Source: JAMXLO01 sp963832895
Lineage (GTDB): Bacteria; Pseudomonadota; Alphaproteobacteria; Acetobacterales; Acetobacteraceae
Length of the DNA stretch: 64,000 bases
Assembly: GCA_963832895.1 (NCBI GenBank)
Contig: CAWHVQ010000015.1
Span: 62,001-126,000, forward strand
Direction of reading: 5' to 3'
Each line of letters starts with the position of its first letter. The first letter of the stretch is position 1. A program made the translations under genes and the position numbers. Positions 24,424-34,985 of this stretch are shown here, piece by piece. The notes beneath the pieces were generated by a model, which did not search any database, was not told the DNA's origin, and saw nothing but the letters and a program-made list of their open reading frames with translations.

Positions 24424-25680
24424 CTAGCGCAGGCAGCGCGCGAAGTCCTCGCCGCGCTCGATGAAGCTCTTGTACCTGCCGTAGCTTGGCGCCGCCGGCG
24501 ACAACAGCACGACGCCGCCGCGCGGGGTTATCGCGCGCGCCTGCGCCACGGCATCGCTCATCGAATCGACCAGCCGGACACGCGCGCCGCAGCCAAGCTG
24601 CGGATGGATCCGCCTGCCACTGGCATCCATGAGGATTACGCCGAGGCGCTGTTCCTCCCGCAGCCGCCTGATCAGCGCAGCGTAATCGATACCGCGGTCA
24701 TGACCGCCAATGATCACCGTGATCGCCCGATCGCGATACACATCGAGCGCAGCCATGGTCGCCTCGGGCGTTGTTGAGATGCTGTCATCGACATACAGCA
24801 CCCCATCGACTTCGGCGATCTCCTGCTGGCGATGCGGCAGAGGTGGGAAATTCTCCGCCGCGCGCAGCGCTGCAGCCTCATCCACGCCAAGCAAATGGGT
24901 CACCGCCAGCGCGCCGGCAAGATTGGCCAGGTTGTGCGAGCGCGCGAGATAACGGTTGCCAACGTGCAGCGCGGAACTCGCGGCAAACGTGTCATGCTGC
25001 AGTTGCGCGAGATTGAATACTTCGGCCACCGCGGCAAGCGCTTCGCGATTGATCAGCGAACGACGCGCATGGCGCAGCAGGTTCAGCTTGTCGCGCCGAT
25101 ACGTCGCCACGCTACGGTGCCAGTCCAGATGCTCCTGAAACAGCGAGGTCAGCACTGCAATGTCGCATAGTCCCGAGAAATCCGCCGCCTGATAACTTGA
25201 CACCTCGATTATCGCCGCATCGAGCCCGCAACGCGGCAGCTCGGTCACGGGGACGCCAATGTTGCCTGCCGCCACGGCGTTCCGGCCGACGCCACGCAGC
25301 ATGTGCGCGATCAGTGCCGTTGTGGTGCTCTTGCCCTTGGTGCCGGTCACACAGACCGTGCGGCATGCCGGCTCCGTGGCGAACCACAGATTGATTAACG
25401 ACGTGAACCGAACGCCATCCGCACGAGCCCGCAAAACCAGCGGATCGTAAAGGCTGATCCCGGGCGACTTCACCACCACATCGAACCCGCCGATCGCGGC
25501 GGCGATCGCGTCGCGCCCACTGATCAGCGCCACATCGGCATCGCGCGGACCATCGGCGTCGTCCAGCACGGTGGTCGCTACGCTTGGGTCCTGCTCGCGG
25601 AGAAATCGCAGCGCCGCCTGTCCTTCGCGCGCGAAACCCCAGATCGCCACGCGCCGACCGCGCAGTTCAGCCACACGCAT
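24424..25680 (-). CDS. murD2: UDP-N-acetylmuramoyl-L-alanine--glutamate ligase (MurD2-like)
   Basis: 418 residues from ATG 25680. Mur ligase with ATP loop VTGTKGKSTTTALIAHM (P-loop about 113-120), NIGVPVTELP, IEVSSYQAADF, LTSLFQEHLDWH, SHNLANLAGALAV and VLYVDDSISTTPEATMAAL. It is shorter and more divergent than ordinary MurD. Because it overlaps murL by 14 bases, it is best read as MurD2, which adds L-Glu (not D-Glu) to UDP-MurNAc-L-Ala, after which MurL inverts the residue. Sequence alone does not prove L-Glu specificity; a normal MurD elsewhere in the genome would support this. Confidence 0.88.
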   Translation of the reverse strand: MRVAELRGRRVAIWGFAREGQAALRFLREQDPSVATTVLDDADGPRDADVALISGRDAIAAAIGGFDVVVKSPGISLYDPLVLRARADGVRFTSLINLWFATEPACRTVCVTGTKGKSTTTALIAHMLRGVGRNAVAAGNIGVPVTELPRCGLDAAIIEVSSYQAADFSGLCDIAVLTSLFQEHLDWHRSVATYRRDKLNLLRHARRSLINREALAAVAEVFNLAQLQHDTFAASSALHVGNRYLARSHNLANLAGALAVTHLLGVDEAAALRAAENFPPLPHRQQEIAEVDGVLYVDDSISTTPEATMAALDVYRDRAITVIIGGHDRGIDYAALIRRLREEQRLGVILMDASGRRIHPQLGCGARVRLVDSMSDAVAQARAITPRGGVVLLSPAAPSYGRYKSFIERGEDFARCLR

Positions 25681-26977
25681 CGAGCATCGCCAGGTATCGC
25701 TCAGGAACCAGATGTGGCCCGCACGGCGCAAACAACGCGGCGAAGTCCCCAGGCGGCAGGCGCGGCGCAAGCGCACGCACCACTTCGTCATCGCGCCAGT
25801 CTGCCAGAGTGCCGAGGTGCGCCATCACCGTCGCGCTCTCCTCGATCTCGCCGACGCATTCGAATGGCTTGTGCCGCTGTAGCCCGCACAACTCGGCAAA
25901 CCCATCGATCTGCACTGGGTCATCGAGCATGTCGCGGCCGAACGTCGCGATCAGAAGCTGCCGCTCAACGAATGGCGCCAGCGCCAGAAAGACGAAGCGG
26001 CACTTCGGACAATCGCAGCACCAGTTCGTGGCCCTGCGCTCCGCCGACTGGCGGAACGCCGCATTGCAACTGCGGAACACGGGAAGATACGCTGCATGGC
26101 GCGCGAACCGTCGCGCGATGGCAATCTCCGACAGCGGCCGCAGCAGGGAGAAGTAACGCACGCCCTGCACCACATGCTGCTCCACGAATTGGCCGAACGC
26201 ATGCTCGAATTCGAACGACTTGCTGTACTGATGGTTGACCTCGCGCCCCTCCGCGACAAGGTTGGGCGCGCTGGCCGAATGCTCGTTGGACATCGCGATC
26301 ACATCGAAGCCGCGGATGATCGCGCAGGCGAGCACGAGCATGCTGAGGATGCCGGTGATCGGCACGTGTCCGTTGAGCGCACCCGCCTCGTTCAGCGCGA
26401 ACAGCGCCGGATCGAGCCTGCGCGTCACACGGATCGCGGGCAGCCCGGCCTGCGCGATCGTCGCCTCGATCGGTGCCGCGTCGCCGAGTTCGAACAGCAC
26501 CAGCGGCTCGGCCGCCTGCTTCAGGCATTCGATGGTGACAATGGAATCCTTGCCGCCGCCAACCGGCACGCAGGTAAGCCGCGGCAAGTTCAAGAGCAAC
26601 GCCGATGCCGCCTCAACCGCTTCCGTCGCGAAGCTCAGCCCTGCGAGATCGATGCCGTTCCGCCAGGCGAATTCGGCCAGTCCCTTCACGTAGAAATCGG
26701 TAAAGAAGGCGGCGGTTGCGGGTTCCAGCAGGAAGGCCGCGCAGCGGATACGTCGCGGCGCAAACGCCTTGTAGTAGCTGACGCCGCACGCCAGCAGCAG
26801 CAGACGGAACACCCTGTGGAGTGCCTCGTGTTCATCATCCGATAGCAATCGCGTCGCAGGCGGCAACGCGATGCGTTCTTCGAAGCGCGGGCCTCCATCG
26901 AATGCGTAGTGCAGCGAGAGTGTTCCGGTATCTGACGCGAAACGATAACCCTCGCAGACGAACTCACGCCGCTGCAT
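25667..26977 (-). CDS. murL: UDP-MurNAc-L-Ala-L-Glu epimerase (MurL)
   Basis: 436 residues from ATG 26977. Recognised by a PP-loop-like ATP site CVPVGGGKDSIVTIECLKQ at about 136-154, the SNEHSASAPN and NHQYSKSFEFEHAF segments, and a Cys-rich patch NWCCDCPKCRFVFLAL. These mark MurL, which epimerises the terminal L-Glu of UDP-MurNAc-L-Ala-L-Glu to D-Glu with ATP, bypassing free D-Glu made by MurI. It overlaps both neighbours by 14 bases: the MurD2-like ligase downstream and the D-glutamate cyclase domain gene upstream. Cytoplasmic. I am confident of the family; activity is inferred. Confidence 0.88.
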   Translation of the reverse strand: MQRREFVCEGYRFASDTGTLSLHYAFDGGPRFEERIALPPATRLLSDDEHEALHRVFRLLLLACGVSYYKAFAPRRIRCAAFLLEPATAAFFTDFYVKGLAEFAWRNGIDLAGLSFATEAVEAASALLLNLPRLTCVPVGGGKDSIVTIECLKQAAEPLVLFELGDAAPIEATIAQAGLPAIRVTRRLDPALFALNEAGALNGHVPITGILSMLVLACAIIRGFDVIAMSNEHSASAPNLVAEGREVNHQYSKSFEFEHAFGQFVEQHVVQGVRYFSLLRPLSEIAIARRFARHAAYLPVFRSCNAAFRQSAERRATNWCCDCPKCRFVFLALAPFVERQLLIATFGRDMLDDPVQIDGFAELCGLQRHKPFECVGEIEESATVMAHLGTLADWRDDEVVRALAPRLPPGDFAALFAPCGPHLVPERYLAMLDACG

Positions 26978-27851
26978 AGGCCTCGACCACCGCACGGATC
27001 GTGTCCAGTTTGGCGCGATGCACCTCGGCCGGTAGACTGTCCACGGTCAGCGCGCGCTGCCGCGTCACGCCATCCACAGCGGGCCCGTCATCCACCATCG
27101 CCCGCAGGATCGCCGCATCCCGCGCGGCATCAAGGCAATCGATCAGCGTGGCGCGCCAATCGTCGCGGATTACCGCCAGCGCGCCGATCAGCGCGTAGGC
27201 ACCCCAGTTCGACACGCCGGCGACGATCAGATGGTCCGCCGGCGTGACACAGGCAATCGTCTCGCCATGCGCGATGTGTGCGCCGATCACCGAAGCGGGC
27301 ACCGATCCCATGCCGATCTCGTTGCCGCCGTCGCCGATCGCGATGCGCTGCCAAGGGCCGGCGAGAAACAGCTCGTCCAGTGGCGTGGTGAAGGCGCTGA
27401 TGTCCTCGCCGCGCATGTTGCGCGGTGCGCCATCGGCACTGCGGCCGCAGCGTTCGATGGACAGCGCGTGGGTGACGCCAAGCTGCCGCCATAGCGCAAT
27501 CGTAACATCGACACCGCCACCGAGCGGCACAACGTCGAGTGGCGTGTTGATGCCGTGCAGCGCTGCCGCGCATGTCGTGCGGCAGGGCTCATCGGTGACA
27601 AGGCGGCAAGGGATGCCAAGTCGGGTCAGCGCGGCGGCCAGCATCGCTGCACCGACAGGGCCGTCCGTCTCCGCCGCCGGAGGTGTGCCCAGCGGCACGT
27701 AGAAGCCGGTGATGATGCCGACTGATGGCCTATGCGCTGCCGCCAGCGCGGACGCCGCGTCCCAAAGACCCCGCTTGGCCGCAGTGAACAGGCCGTCGAT
27801 GTTGCGCCCGACCTCCTCGTGGATCAGTGCTTCGATCCGGTCCACCGCCAC
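26964..27851 (-). CDS. D-glutamate cyclase C-terminal-type protein (DUF4392)
   Basis: 295 residues if started at GTG 27851 (GTG 27845 also possible); there is no ATG. The open frame runs back to 28070, but that part reads through two stem-loop repeats and is not protein-like. Motifs: VGIITGFYVPLGTPPAAETD, GPVGAAMLAAALTRLG, IGDGGNEIGMGSVP and VAGVSNWGAYAL, which are those of the C-terminal domain of mammalian DGLUCY, an enzyme that turns D-Glu into 5-oxo-D-proline. The other DGLUCY half (DUF1445) is the next gene upstream. The ribosome site appears to be the GGGGGAGGGGG edge of the repeat at 27859-27893. Confidence 0.85.
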   Translation of the reverse strand: MAVDRIEALIHEEVGRNIDGLFTAAKRGLWDAASALAAAHRPSVGIITGFYVPLGTPPAAETDGPVGAAMLAAALTRLGIPCRLVTDEPCRTTCAAALHGINTPLDVVPLGGGVDVTIALWRQLGVTHALSIERCGRSADGAPRNMRGEDISAFTTPLDELFLAGPWQRIAIGDGGNEIGMGSVPASVIGAHIAHGETIACVTPADHLIVAGVSNWGAYALIGALAVIRDDWRATLIDCLDAARDAAILRAMVDDGPAVDGVTRQRALTVDSLPAEVHRAKLDTIRAVVEAYAAA

Positions 27852-27858
27852 GGCTGGG

Positions 27859-27893
27859 CCCCCTCCCCCGAATCCCCTCTCGCAAGGGGAGGG
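27859..27893 (-). repeat. dispersed GC-rich stem-loop repeat, copy 3 (inverted)
   Basis: On the minus strand it reads CCCTCCCCTTGCGAGAGGGG, then ATTCGGGGGAGGGGG. Its purine edge ends 7 bases before the GTG start of the DUF4392 gene and can serve as its Shine-Dalgarno sequence. It forms a head-to-head pair with the copy at 27911-27946. Confidence 0.8.
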
Positions 27894-27910
27894 AAAGTCT
27901 TGAACGAACT

Positions 27911-27946
27911 TCCCCTCCCCTTGCGGGAGGGGGCTGGGGGAAGGGG
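27911..27946 (+). repeat. dispersed GC-rich stem-loop repeat, copy 4
   Basis: TCCCCTCCCCTTGCGGGAGG then GGGCTGGGGGAAGGGG, in the opposite orientation to copy 3 and 17 bases away. Together they form a large potential cruciform or hairpin in the middle of an operon, between the DUF1445 and DUF4392 genes. Confidence 0.8.
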
Positions 27947-27952
27947 ATCGCG

Positions 27953-28754
27953 TCAAAGTGCCGCCAGCTTCGTATTGCGCAGGTCGGTTATCAGCATCGA
28001 TCCGGGGGCGTGGGTGATACAGAATTCCGGCTTTACCGCCGCGATCGCCGCCTGTGGCGTGACACCGCACGCCCAGAACACCGGTAGCTCGTCGGGCGCG
28101 ATCGGCACCGCGTCACCGTAGTCCGGTTTCGCGATGTCCTTGATGCCGATCGAGCCAGGCATCCCGAGATGGACCGGCGCGCCATGCACTGAGGGAAATC
28201 GCGAAGTGATCTGCACCGCGCGGATCGCGTCCGCCGGACGCAGCGGCCGCATCGACACCACCAGCGGTCCGTGGAACACGCCGGCGGGCACGCACGGAAT
28301 CGACGTACGGGTACATCGGCACGTTGCGGTCGCACGCGATGTGGCGGACCTCGATGCCATCCTCGATCAGCGCCTCCTCGAACGAGAACGAGCAGCCGAT
28401 TGCGAAGCTCACGAGGTCATCGCGCCAGACGTCCCTGATGTCGGTCGGTTCCTCCGCCAGTTCACCGTACTTCCAGACCCGATAGCGCGGCAGGTCAGTA
28501 CGGATGTCGAGCTCGTGTCCAAGCGTGGGGAATGTCGGTTCACCGGGTTCGGAGACGGCCAGCACCGGACAGGGTTTCGGATTAGCCTGGGCGAAGCGCA
28601 AGAAATCGTTCGCCAACGCACGTGGCAGGATCACCAGGTTTGCCTGAACGTTGCCTGGGGCCATGCCAGACGTTGGCCCGGTAAACGTGCCCGAGCGGAT
28701 ACGCAGGCGCTCCGTGCGGCCCAGCGATTGTCCGCGTTCCGACAAGTCGCTCAT
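27953..28754 (-). pseudogene. D-glutamate cyclase N-terminal-type protein (DUF1445/UPF0317, YcsI family), +1 frameshift
   Basis: From ATG 28754 the frame reads LRIRSGTFTGPTSGMAPGNV, QANLVILPRALANDFLRFAQ, NPKPCPVLAVSEPGEP, DLVSFAIGCSFSFEEALIED and ACDRNVPMY, the UPF0317 pattern. After VPMY it becomes unrelated and stops at 28113. A second frame continues the family: TSIPCVPAGVFHGPLVVSMR, PVHLGMPGSIGIKDIAKPDY, PVFWACGVTPQAA, ending at 27953. Deleting one base from GGG at 28309-28311 joins them as NVPMYRTSIPC, 266 residues, normal length. Probably a sequencing error. The family is the N-terminal half of mammalian D-glutamate cyclase. Its ATG overlaps the ntrX stop (ATGA). Confidence 0.87.
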
Positions 28755-30148
28755 CCCCCCACCCTTTCGTCTGAATTGACTCCAAGCTGCTTGAGCTTGC
28801 GATGCAGCGCGCTCCGCTCCATGCCGACGAACTGCGCTGTCCGGCTGATGTTTCCGCCAAACCGCAGCAACTGCGCCTGCAGGTATTGCGTCTCGAACAG
28901 ATCGCGCGCCTCGCGCAACGGCAGGCCGATGATGTCCGCCGTCGGATCGATATTCAGCAGCGCCGGTGCGTTCGCGCCGACCTCCGGCGGCAGCATTTCG
29001 GCACGGATCGGATCAGCCGCGCTGCCGGGTGCCATGATCAACAGCCAATCCATCAGATTGCGCAACTGCCGCACGTTGCCTGGCCAGTCGTAGGCCTGCA
29101 GCGCCGCGAGTGTGTCGGCCGACAGCTCGCGCGACTGCATGCCGGCATTTTCAGCAGAGCGGGTGATGAACAGTTGGGCCAACGCCGGCACGTCCTCACG
29201 GCGATCTTTCAGCGCTGGCACCTTCAGCGGCACCACCGCCAAACGATAGTAAAGGTCCTCGCGAAACCGACCAGCGGCGATCTCGGTCTGCAGGTCCTTG
29301 TTGGTGGTCGACAGCACGCGCACGTCTACCTTTACCCGCAAAGAACCGCCGAGTCGTTCGAAGGTCGAATCCTGTAGTGCGCGGACGATCTTGCCTTGTG
29401 TCTCCAGCGGCATGTCGGAGACTTCGTCCAGCAGCAGCGTGCCGCCATGCGCGCGCTCGAGCACGCCGGCACGCCGCGGCTGCATGATCGGATCGGCACC
29501 TGCTTCCAGGCCGAACAACTCCTCCTCGAACCGGCTTGGCGCGAGTGTGGCACAGTTCAGCACCACGAACGGCCCATCGAAGCGGCGCGAGTGCGCGTGC
29601 ACCATGCGTGCCACGACCTCCTTGCCGCTGCCTGCCGGTCCCTGGATCAGCACACGCGAACCGGTCGGCGCCACACGCTCGACACCTGCACGCAGACTGC
29701 AGATGACACCACTCTCGCCAGTAAGGCCGGTCTCGGGTCCGGCGCGCAGGCGCAGTTCGGCGTTCTCCCGCGCCAGCGCCGCAGCCTCCAGCGCGCGGCG
29801 TACCACCAGCAGCAGACGATCGGACTTGAACGGCTTTTCGATGAAGTCATAGGCGCCCTGTTGGATCGCCTGCACCGCCATCTCGATGTTGCCATGGCCG
29901 GAGATCATCGCAACGGGAACCTGCGGTTCCTCGCTGCGAAACGCTTCCAGCAGCCCAAGGCCGTCGATGCGCGAGCCTTGCAGCCACACGTCCAGGATCA
30001 CCAGCGACGGCCGCCGCATGCGGAAGGAGGCCACCGCAGTATCGGCATCGCCGGCACCTCGCGTCTCATAGCCTTCGTCTCGCAGGATGCCGTCGATCAG
30101 CAGACGGATATCAGGTTCGTCATCGACAATCAGGATGTCATACGCCAT
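28751..30148 (-). CDS. ntrX: nitrogen regulation response regulator NtrX
   Basis: 465 residues. Receiver at 1-120 (VDDEPD at 8-13, phospho-D53 in VILDVW, Lys in FIEKPF), AAA+ domain with Walker A QGPAGSGKE and Walker B GTLLLDEVSDM, then a Fis-type helix-turn-helix (NISRTAQFVGMERSALHRKL). The sigma-54 contact loop is not GAFTGA: the region reads ELFGLEAGADPIMQPRRAG. It therefore probably cannot remodel sigma-54 polymerase and may act as a sigma-54-independent regulator. It pairs with NtrY just upstream (stop of ntrY overlaps its start by 11 bases). Its own stop overlaps the DUF1445 start, tying the D-glutamate operon to the ntr transcript. Confidence 0.94.
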   Translation of the reverse strand: MAYDILIVDDEPDIRLLIDGILRDEGYETRGAGDADTAVASFRMRRPSLVILDVWLQGSRIDGLGLLEAFRSEEPQVPVAMISGHGNIEMAVQAIQQGAYDFIEKPFKSDRLLLVVRRALEAAALARENAELRLRAGPETGLTGESGVICSLRAGVERVAPTGSRVLIQGPAGSGKEVVARMVHAHSRRFDGPFVVLNCATLAPSRFEEELFGLEAGADPIMQPRRAGVLERAHGGTLLLDEVSDMPLETQGKIVRALQDSTFERLGGSLRVKVDVRVLSTTNKDLQTEIAAGRFREDLYYRLAVVPLKVPALKDRREDVPALAQLFITRSAENAGMQSRELSADTLAALQAYDWPGNVRQLRNLMDWLLIMAPGSAADPIRAEMLPPEVGANAPALLNIDPTADIIGLPLREARDLFETQYLQAQLLRFGGNISRTAQFVGMERSALHRKLKQLGVNSDERVGG

Positions 30149-32310
30149 CCGACACCTTCACGGGCAGCACCAGCGCAGCTACTGCGCCGGGTCCATCGGG
30201 CCTGTCGTCCAGCGTCAACCGTCCGTGGTGGTCCTCCATGATCTTCTTAACGATGGCAAGACCCAATCCAGTGCCCTTTGGCTTGTGCGTTACATAGGGT
30301 TCAGTCAACCTCGCACGATCGTTCTGTGGCAAGCCAACACCGTCATCGGTCACGATGATGCGAACGTCGTTGTCGTTCGCCTCCACGCAGAGGCCAATAG
30401 TACCAGCCGAATCGCGCATCGCCACCGCATCGGCGGCATTCTGTAGCAGATTGGTCAGTGCCTGGCCGAGCAGCCTTCTGTCGCATGGCGCCACTGGTCC
30501 CCGATCCGGGATCTCGCTGCGCCACGTGATCTGTGGCCGCGCGGTCCTCTGAAGCACCAGCGCCTCTCGCGCGATGCGGCCGACGTCCTCCGGTTTTATC
30601 ATTGGCTGCGGCATGCGCGCGAAGCTGGAGAACTCATCGACCATGCGACCAATGTCGCCGACATGGCGGATGATAGTGTCGGCACACTGCGTGAACGTGT
30701 CGGGATCAGTGGTTATTTCCCGGGCGAACCGCCGCTTCAACCGTTCCGCGGCGAGCTGGATCGGCGTGAGGGGGTTCTTCATCTCGTGCGCGATGCGGCG
30801 CGCGACATCTGCCCATGCAGCCTTGCGCTGGGCCGCCTGTAATTCAGTGATGTCGTCGAACGTCACCACAAAACCATCGGTGCGCCCGCCGGACAGATCG
30901 GCGCCGATTCGCACCAGCAGCGTTCGTTGCGCGGAAGGCGGCCCGATCTGGATCTCGGCGGTTCGTGCGCGTTCGGGCGACGCCGCGGCCTCATGCAGCA
31001 GGTCGGCGAACTCCGGCACCACGTCGGCCAGTTCGCGGCCGAGCGACGAGAGCAGATCAAGACCGAGCAGGTCGTCAGCGGCACGGTTCGGCAGCTCGAT
31101 GCGGCCCGATGCGTCAAGCCCGATCACCCCGGCAGAAACACCCGACAATACTGTCTCGGTGAAACGCCGGCGTTCGTCGATCTGGCTATAGGCATCCATC
31201 AGCTCGCGGCGCTGCGCGGCAAGCTGGCCGGTCATGCGATTGAACGCGCGCGACAGCCCGGCGAGTTCGTCGCCCGTGGGGGCCTCCGTCACGCGCACAT
31301 TCAGATCACCGCCGCGAACACGCTCCGCGGCAAGGATCAGCCGACCGATCGGCCTTGCGATCTGGTTCGCCAGCACCAGACCGATCAGTACCGCCGCCAG
31401 CAGCACGAGCAGTGCGACAATCGCGAAGATCCAGGCGAATGCGATCTGTAGCCACGAACGGTTCTGGTCGAGTCGCTGATATTCCGACACCGCCTGCTCG
31501 GTGCGTGTCATGTGTTCGAGGATTGCCGGATCAACAGGTCGGCCAATCATCAGCATCAGCGGTGGCGTCGAATTCGAGCTTCACCACCGCCTGCACGCGC
31601 GTGCCGTCGCCGGCAGCCAGTACCACGACATCGCCGCTCTGTGCCTGTGTGGTGACCGCCTGGGATGGCAACTCCACACCCAGACCGGCGAATAGGCCAG
31701 CAGCGGCCAGCACCTGCTTGGTGAGCGGATCGTAGATCACCGCCTCGGTCAGGCCGCGCAGCGTGGTCTGCGCACCCAGCACCTCGACGAACACCGATGG
31801 ATCGGCGGTGAGGTACTGGCCGGCGCGCGTCAGGTCGTTGGCCATCTCCAGGGCCACCGAGCGGATATTGTCGCGGTGCTCCTCGAGATAGCCGCGCGAG
31901 ACCTGCAGTGATTCGGTGACCGCCTGACGTACCGGGTCGTTGAACCAGGCCTGGATGCCGTAGTGGAAGAACGCCACGGCAAAACACGCCACCACGATCG
32001 CCGGCGCCACTGCGACCCCGCCGAACAGCAGCACGAGCCGCACGTGCAATCGCGACCCAGCGGACCCTCGGCGGCGCTCGACCCAGACCCGCGTCAGGCG
32101 CCCGGCCAGAACCGCGACGAGCAGCAGCACCGCGGAAATGTTCGCCAAAACAAGGCCGACGCCGACGCCGGGCTGCACACCAAATGGTGTCCCGCGTGTA
32201 AGCACAATGAAGGTTGCGACACTGATCGCGAACGCGAGCGTGGCGAGCACCAGCGTCGCCACCTTGCCCAGCAAAATGTTGGCGATCCTGCCTAGTACCC
32301 GAGCTCGCAC
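30138..32310 (-). pseudogene. ntrY: nitrogen regulation sensor histidine kinase NtrY, +1 frameshift
   Basis: Two adjacent frames make one NtrY. N-terminal part (32310 to 31531, GTG start): several membrane helices and the family signature WVERRRGSAGSRLHVRLVLL, then a sensor region to VVKLEFDAT. C-terminal part (to 30138): IGRPVDPAILEHM, a membrane helix, HAMP (ANQIARPIGRLILAAERVRG), PAS, H-box RIAHEMKNPLTPIQLAAERL and ATPase motifs DDGVGLPQ and KGTGLGLAIVKK. The join is near 31555-31565, in a GCTGATGCTGATGAT stretch; removing one base gives a 723-residue kinase of normal length. It would phosphorylate NtrX in response to nitrogen or redox state. A GTG at 32383 overlapping the ntrC stop opens another frame; see the rejected items. 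Confidence 0.9.
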
Positions 32311-32379
32311 GAGACAGTTCTGCCGGTGGCTGCTCGATCGGCGGTTCGGGCCTCAACGACCCAGGTGGCGGGGCAACAT

Positions 32380-33831
<1,452 letters not shown>

Positions 33832-33845
33832 CGCAACTCCAGAGA

Positions 33846-34985
33846 TCAAATGCCGGTGTCGGTCTCGTCCTCGTTGAGCACAGGCAGGTGCAGGCGAAAT
33901 TCCGTGCGCCCAGGCCGGCTGTCCACCTCGATCAGCCCACCGTGATCGCCAATGATCTTGGCAACCAGAGCCAGGCCAAGCCCGCTGCCGGAGGGCTTCG
34001 ATGTCACGAATGGGTCGAACAGGTGTGGCCGAATATCCTCCGGAATACCTGGCCCGTTATCGCGGACGACAACCAGCAGGGGCACGTCGAGCCGTGCCGT
34101 GGTGCCAGGCACGGTCAGACGCATGCCGTGCTGGAATCCGGTCATCAGGGTGATCTCTGGATTCGCCTGCTCCTCCTGGGTCGCGGCCTCCGCTGCGTTC
34201 TTCACCAGATTGAGAAGGACCTGCACGAGTTGGTCGCGGTTGCCCCAGACTGGTGGCAAGGACGGGTCGTAGATTTCCTGGAACCGCACATGCGGGGCAA
34301 AGCCGGACTGCGCCAGCTTGCGCACGTGCTCCAGGATCCGATGGATGTTCACCGCCGTGCGCGCGATCGGCTTCTCGCCGAAAATCTCCATCCGATCGAC
34401 CAGCGCCCGTATGCGATCCGCCTCATCGCGGATCAGGACTGCCAACTCACGATCTTGGGCGTCGACGCTGGTTTCCAGCAATTGTGCCGCGCCGCGAATG
34501 CCGGAGAGCGGGTTCTTCACCTCGTGCGCAAGGATCGCCGCCATGCCGGTGACGCTGCGCGCCGCGCCGCGGAAGGCAAGCTGGCGGTCCAGCGCGCGGG
34601 CGGCAGACGCATCCTGCAGGACCAGCAGCACCGCACCTGGCTCCTCCGGCAGCGGTGATCCCTGGACCGTCATGCCCTTCTTGTTCAGCCGCGGGCTATC
34701 GACCGACAGGTCATGGTCGGACACGGTCGCATCGCTGTTGCGAACCTGTTCAACCAGCAGGAACAGAGGATTGTCTTCCGGCACCAGGTCGCGCAAGCGA
34801 AGCTGCGACAGGCCCGAGGCGGAGATGCCGAGGAACTGTTCGGCTGCGTGGTTGACGTAGCGGAACCGATTGTCGGTGTCGAGCAGCACCACCGGCACCG
34901 GCAGAGCGCTCATGATGTGAGCGATGTCGGGCGCCCGGCGGCGTTCCCGCAGAGCCAGCGCGGCGCGAGTGACGGGATTGATCAT
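33846..34985 (-). CDS. ntrB: nitrogen regulation sensor histidine kinase NtrB
   Basis: 379 residues, soluble. PAS domain at about 25-125 (LPVPVVLLDTDNRFRYVNHA), dimerisation/H-box with H154 in ILAHEVKNPLSGIRGAAQLL, then the ATPase domain: N-box QVLLNLVKNAAEAA, G1 VVRDNGPGIPEDI, and G2 PSGSGLGLALVAKI. It phosphorylates or dephosphorylates NtrC according to PII/glutamine signals. ATG 34985 overlaps the dusB stop (ATGA). Length and layout are normal. Confidence 0.95.
   Translation of the reverse strand: MINPVTRAALALRERRRAPDIAHIMSALPVPVVLLDTDNRFRYVNHAAEQFLGISASGLSQLRLRDLVPEDNPLFLLVEQVRNSDATVSDHDLSVDSPRLNKKGMTVQGSPLPEEPGAVLLVLQDASAARALDRQLAFRGAARSVTGMAAILAHEVKNPLSGIRGAAQLLETSVDAQDRELAVLIRDEADRIRALVDRMEIFGEKPIARTAVNIHRILEHVRKLAQSGFAPHVRFQEIYDPSLPPVWGNRDQLVQVLLNLVKNAAEAATQEEQANPEITLMTGFQHGMRLTVPGTTARLDVPLLVVVRDNGPGIPEDIRPHLFDPFVTSKPSGSGLGLALVAKIIGDHGGLIEVDSRPGRTEFRLHLPVLNEDETDTGI

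Noticed and set aside
27852..28070. N-terminal extension of the DUF4392 protein
   Set aside because: It translates the two GC-rich repeats into Pro/Ser/Gly-rich sequence; the family-like part starts at GTG 27851 or 27845.
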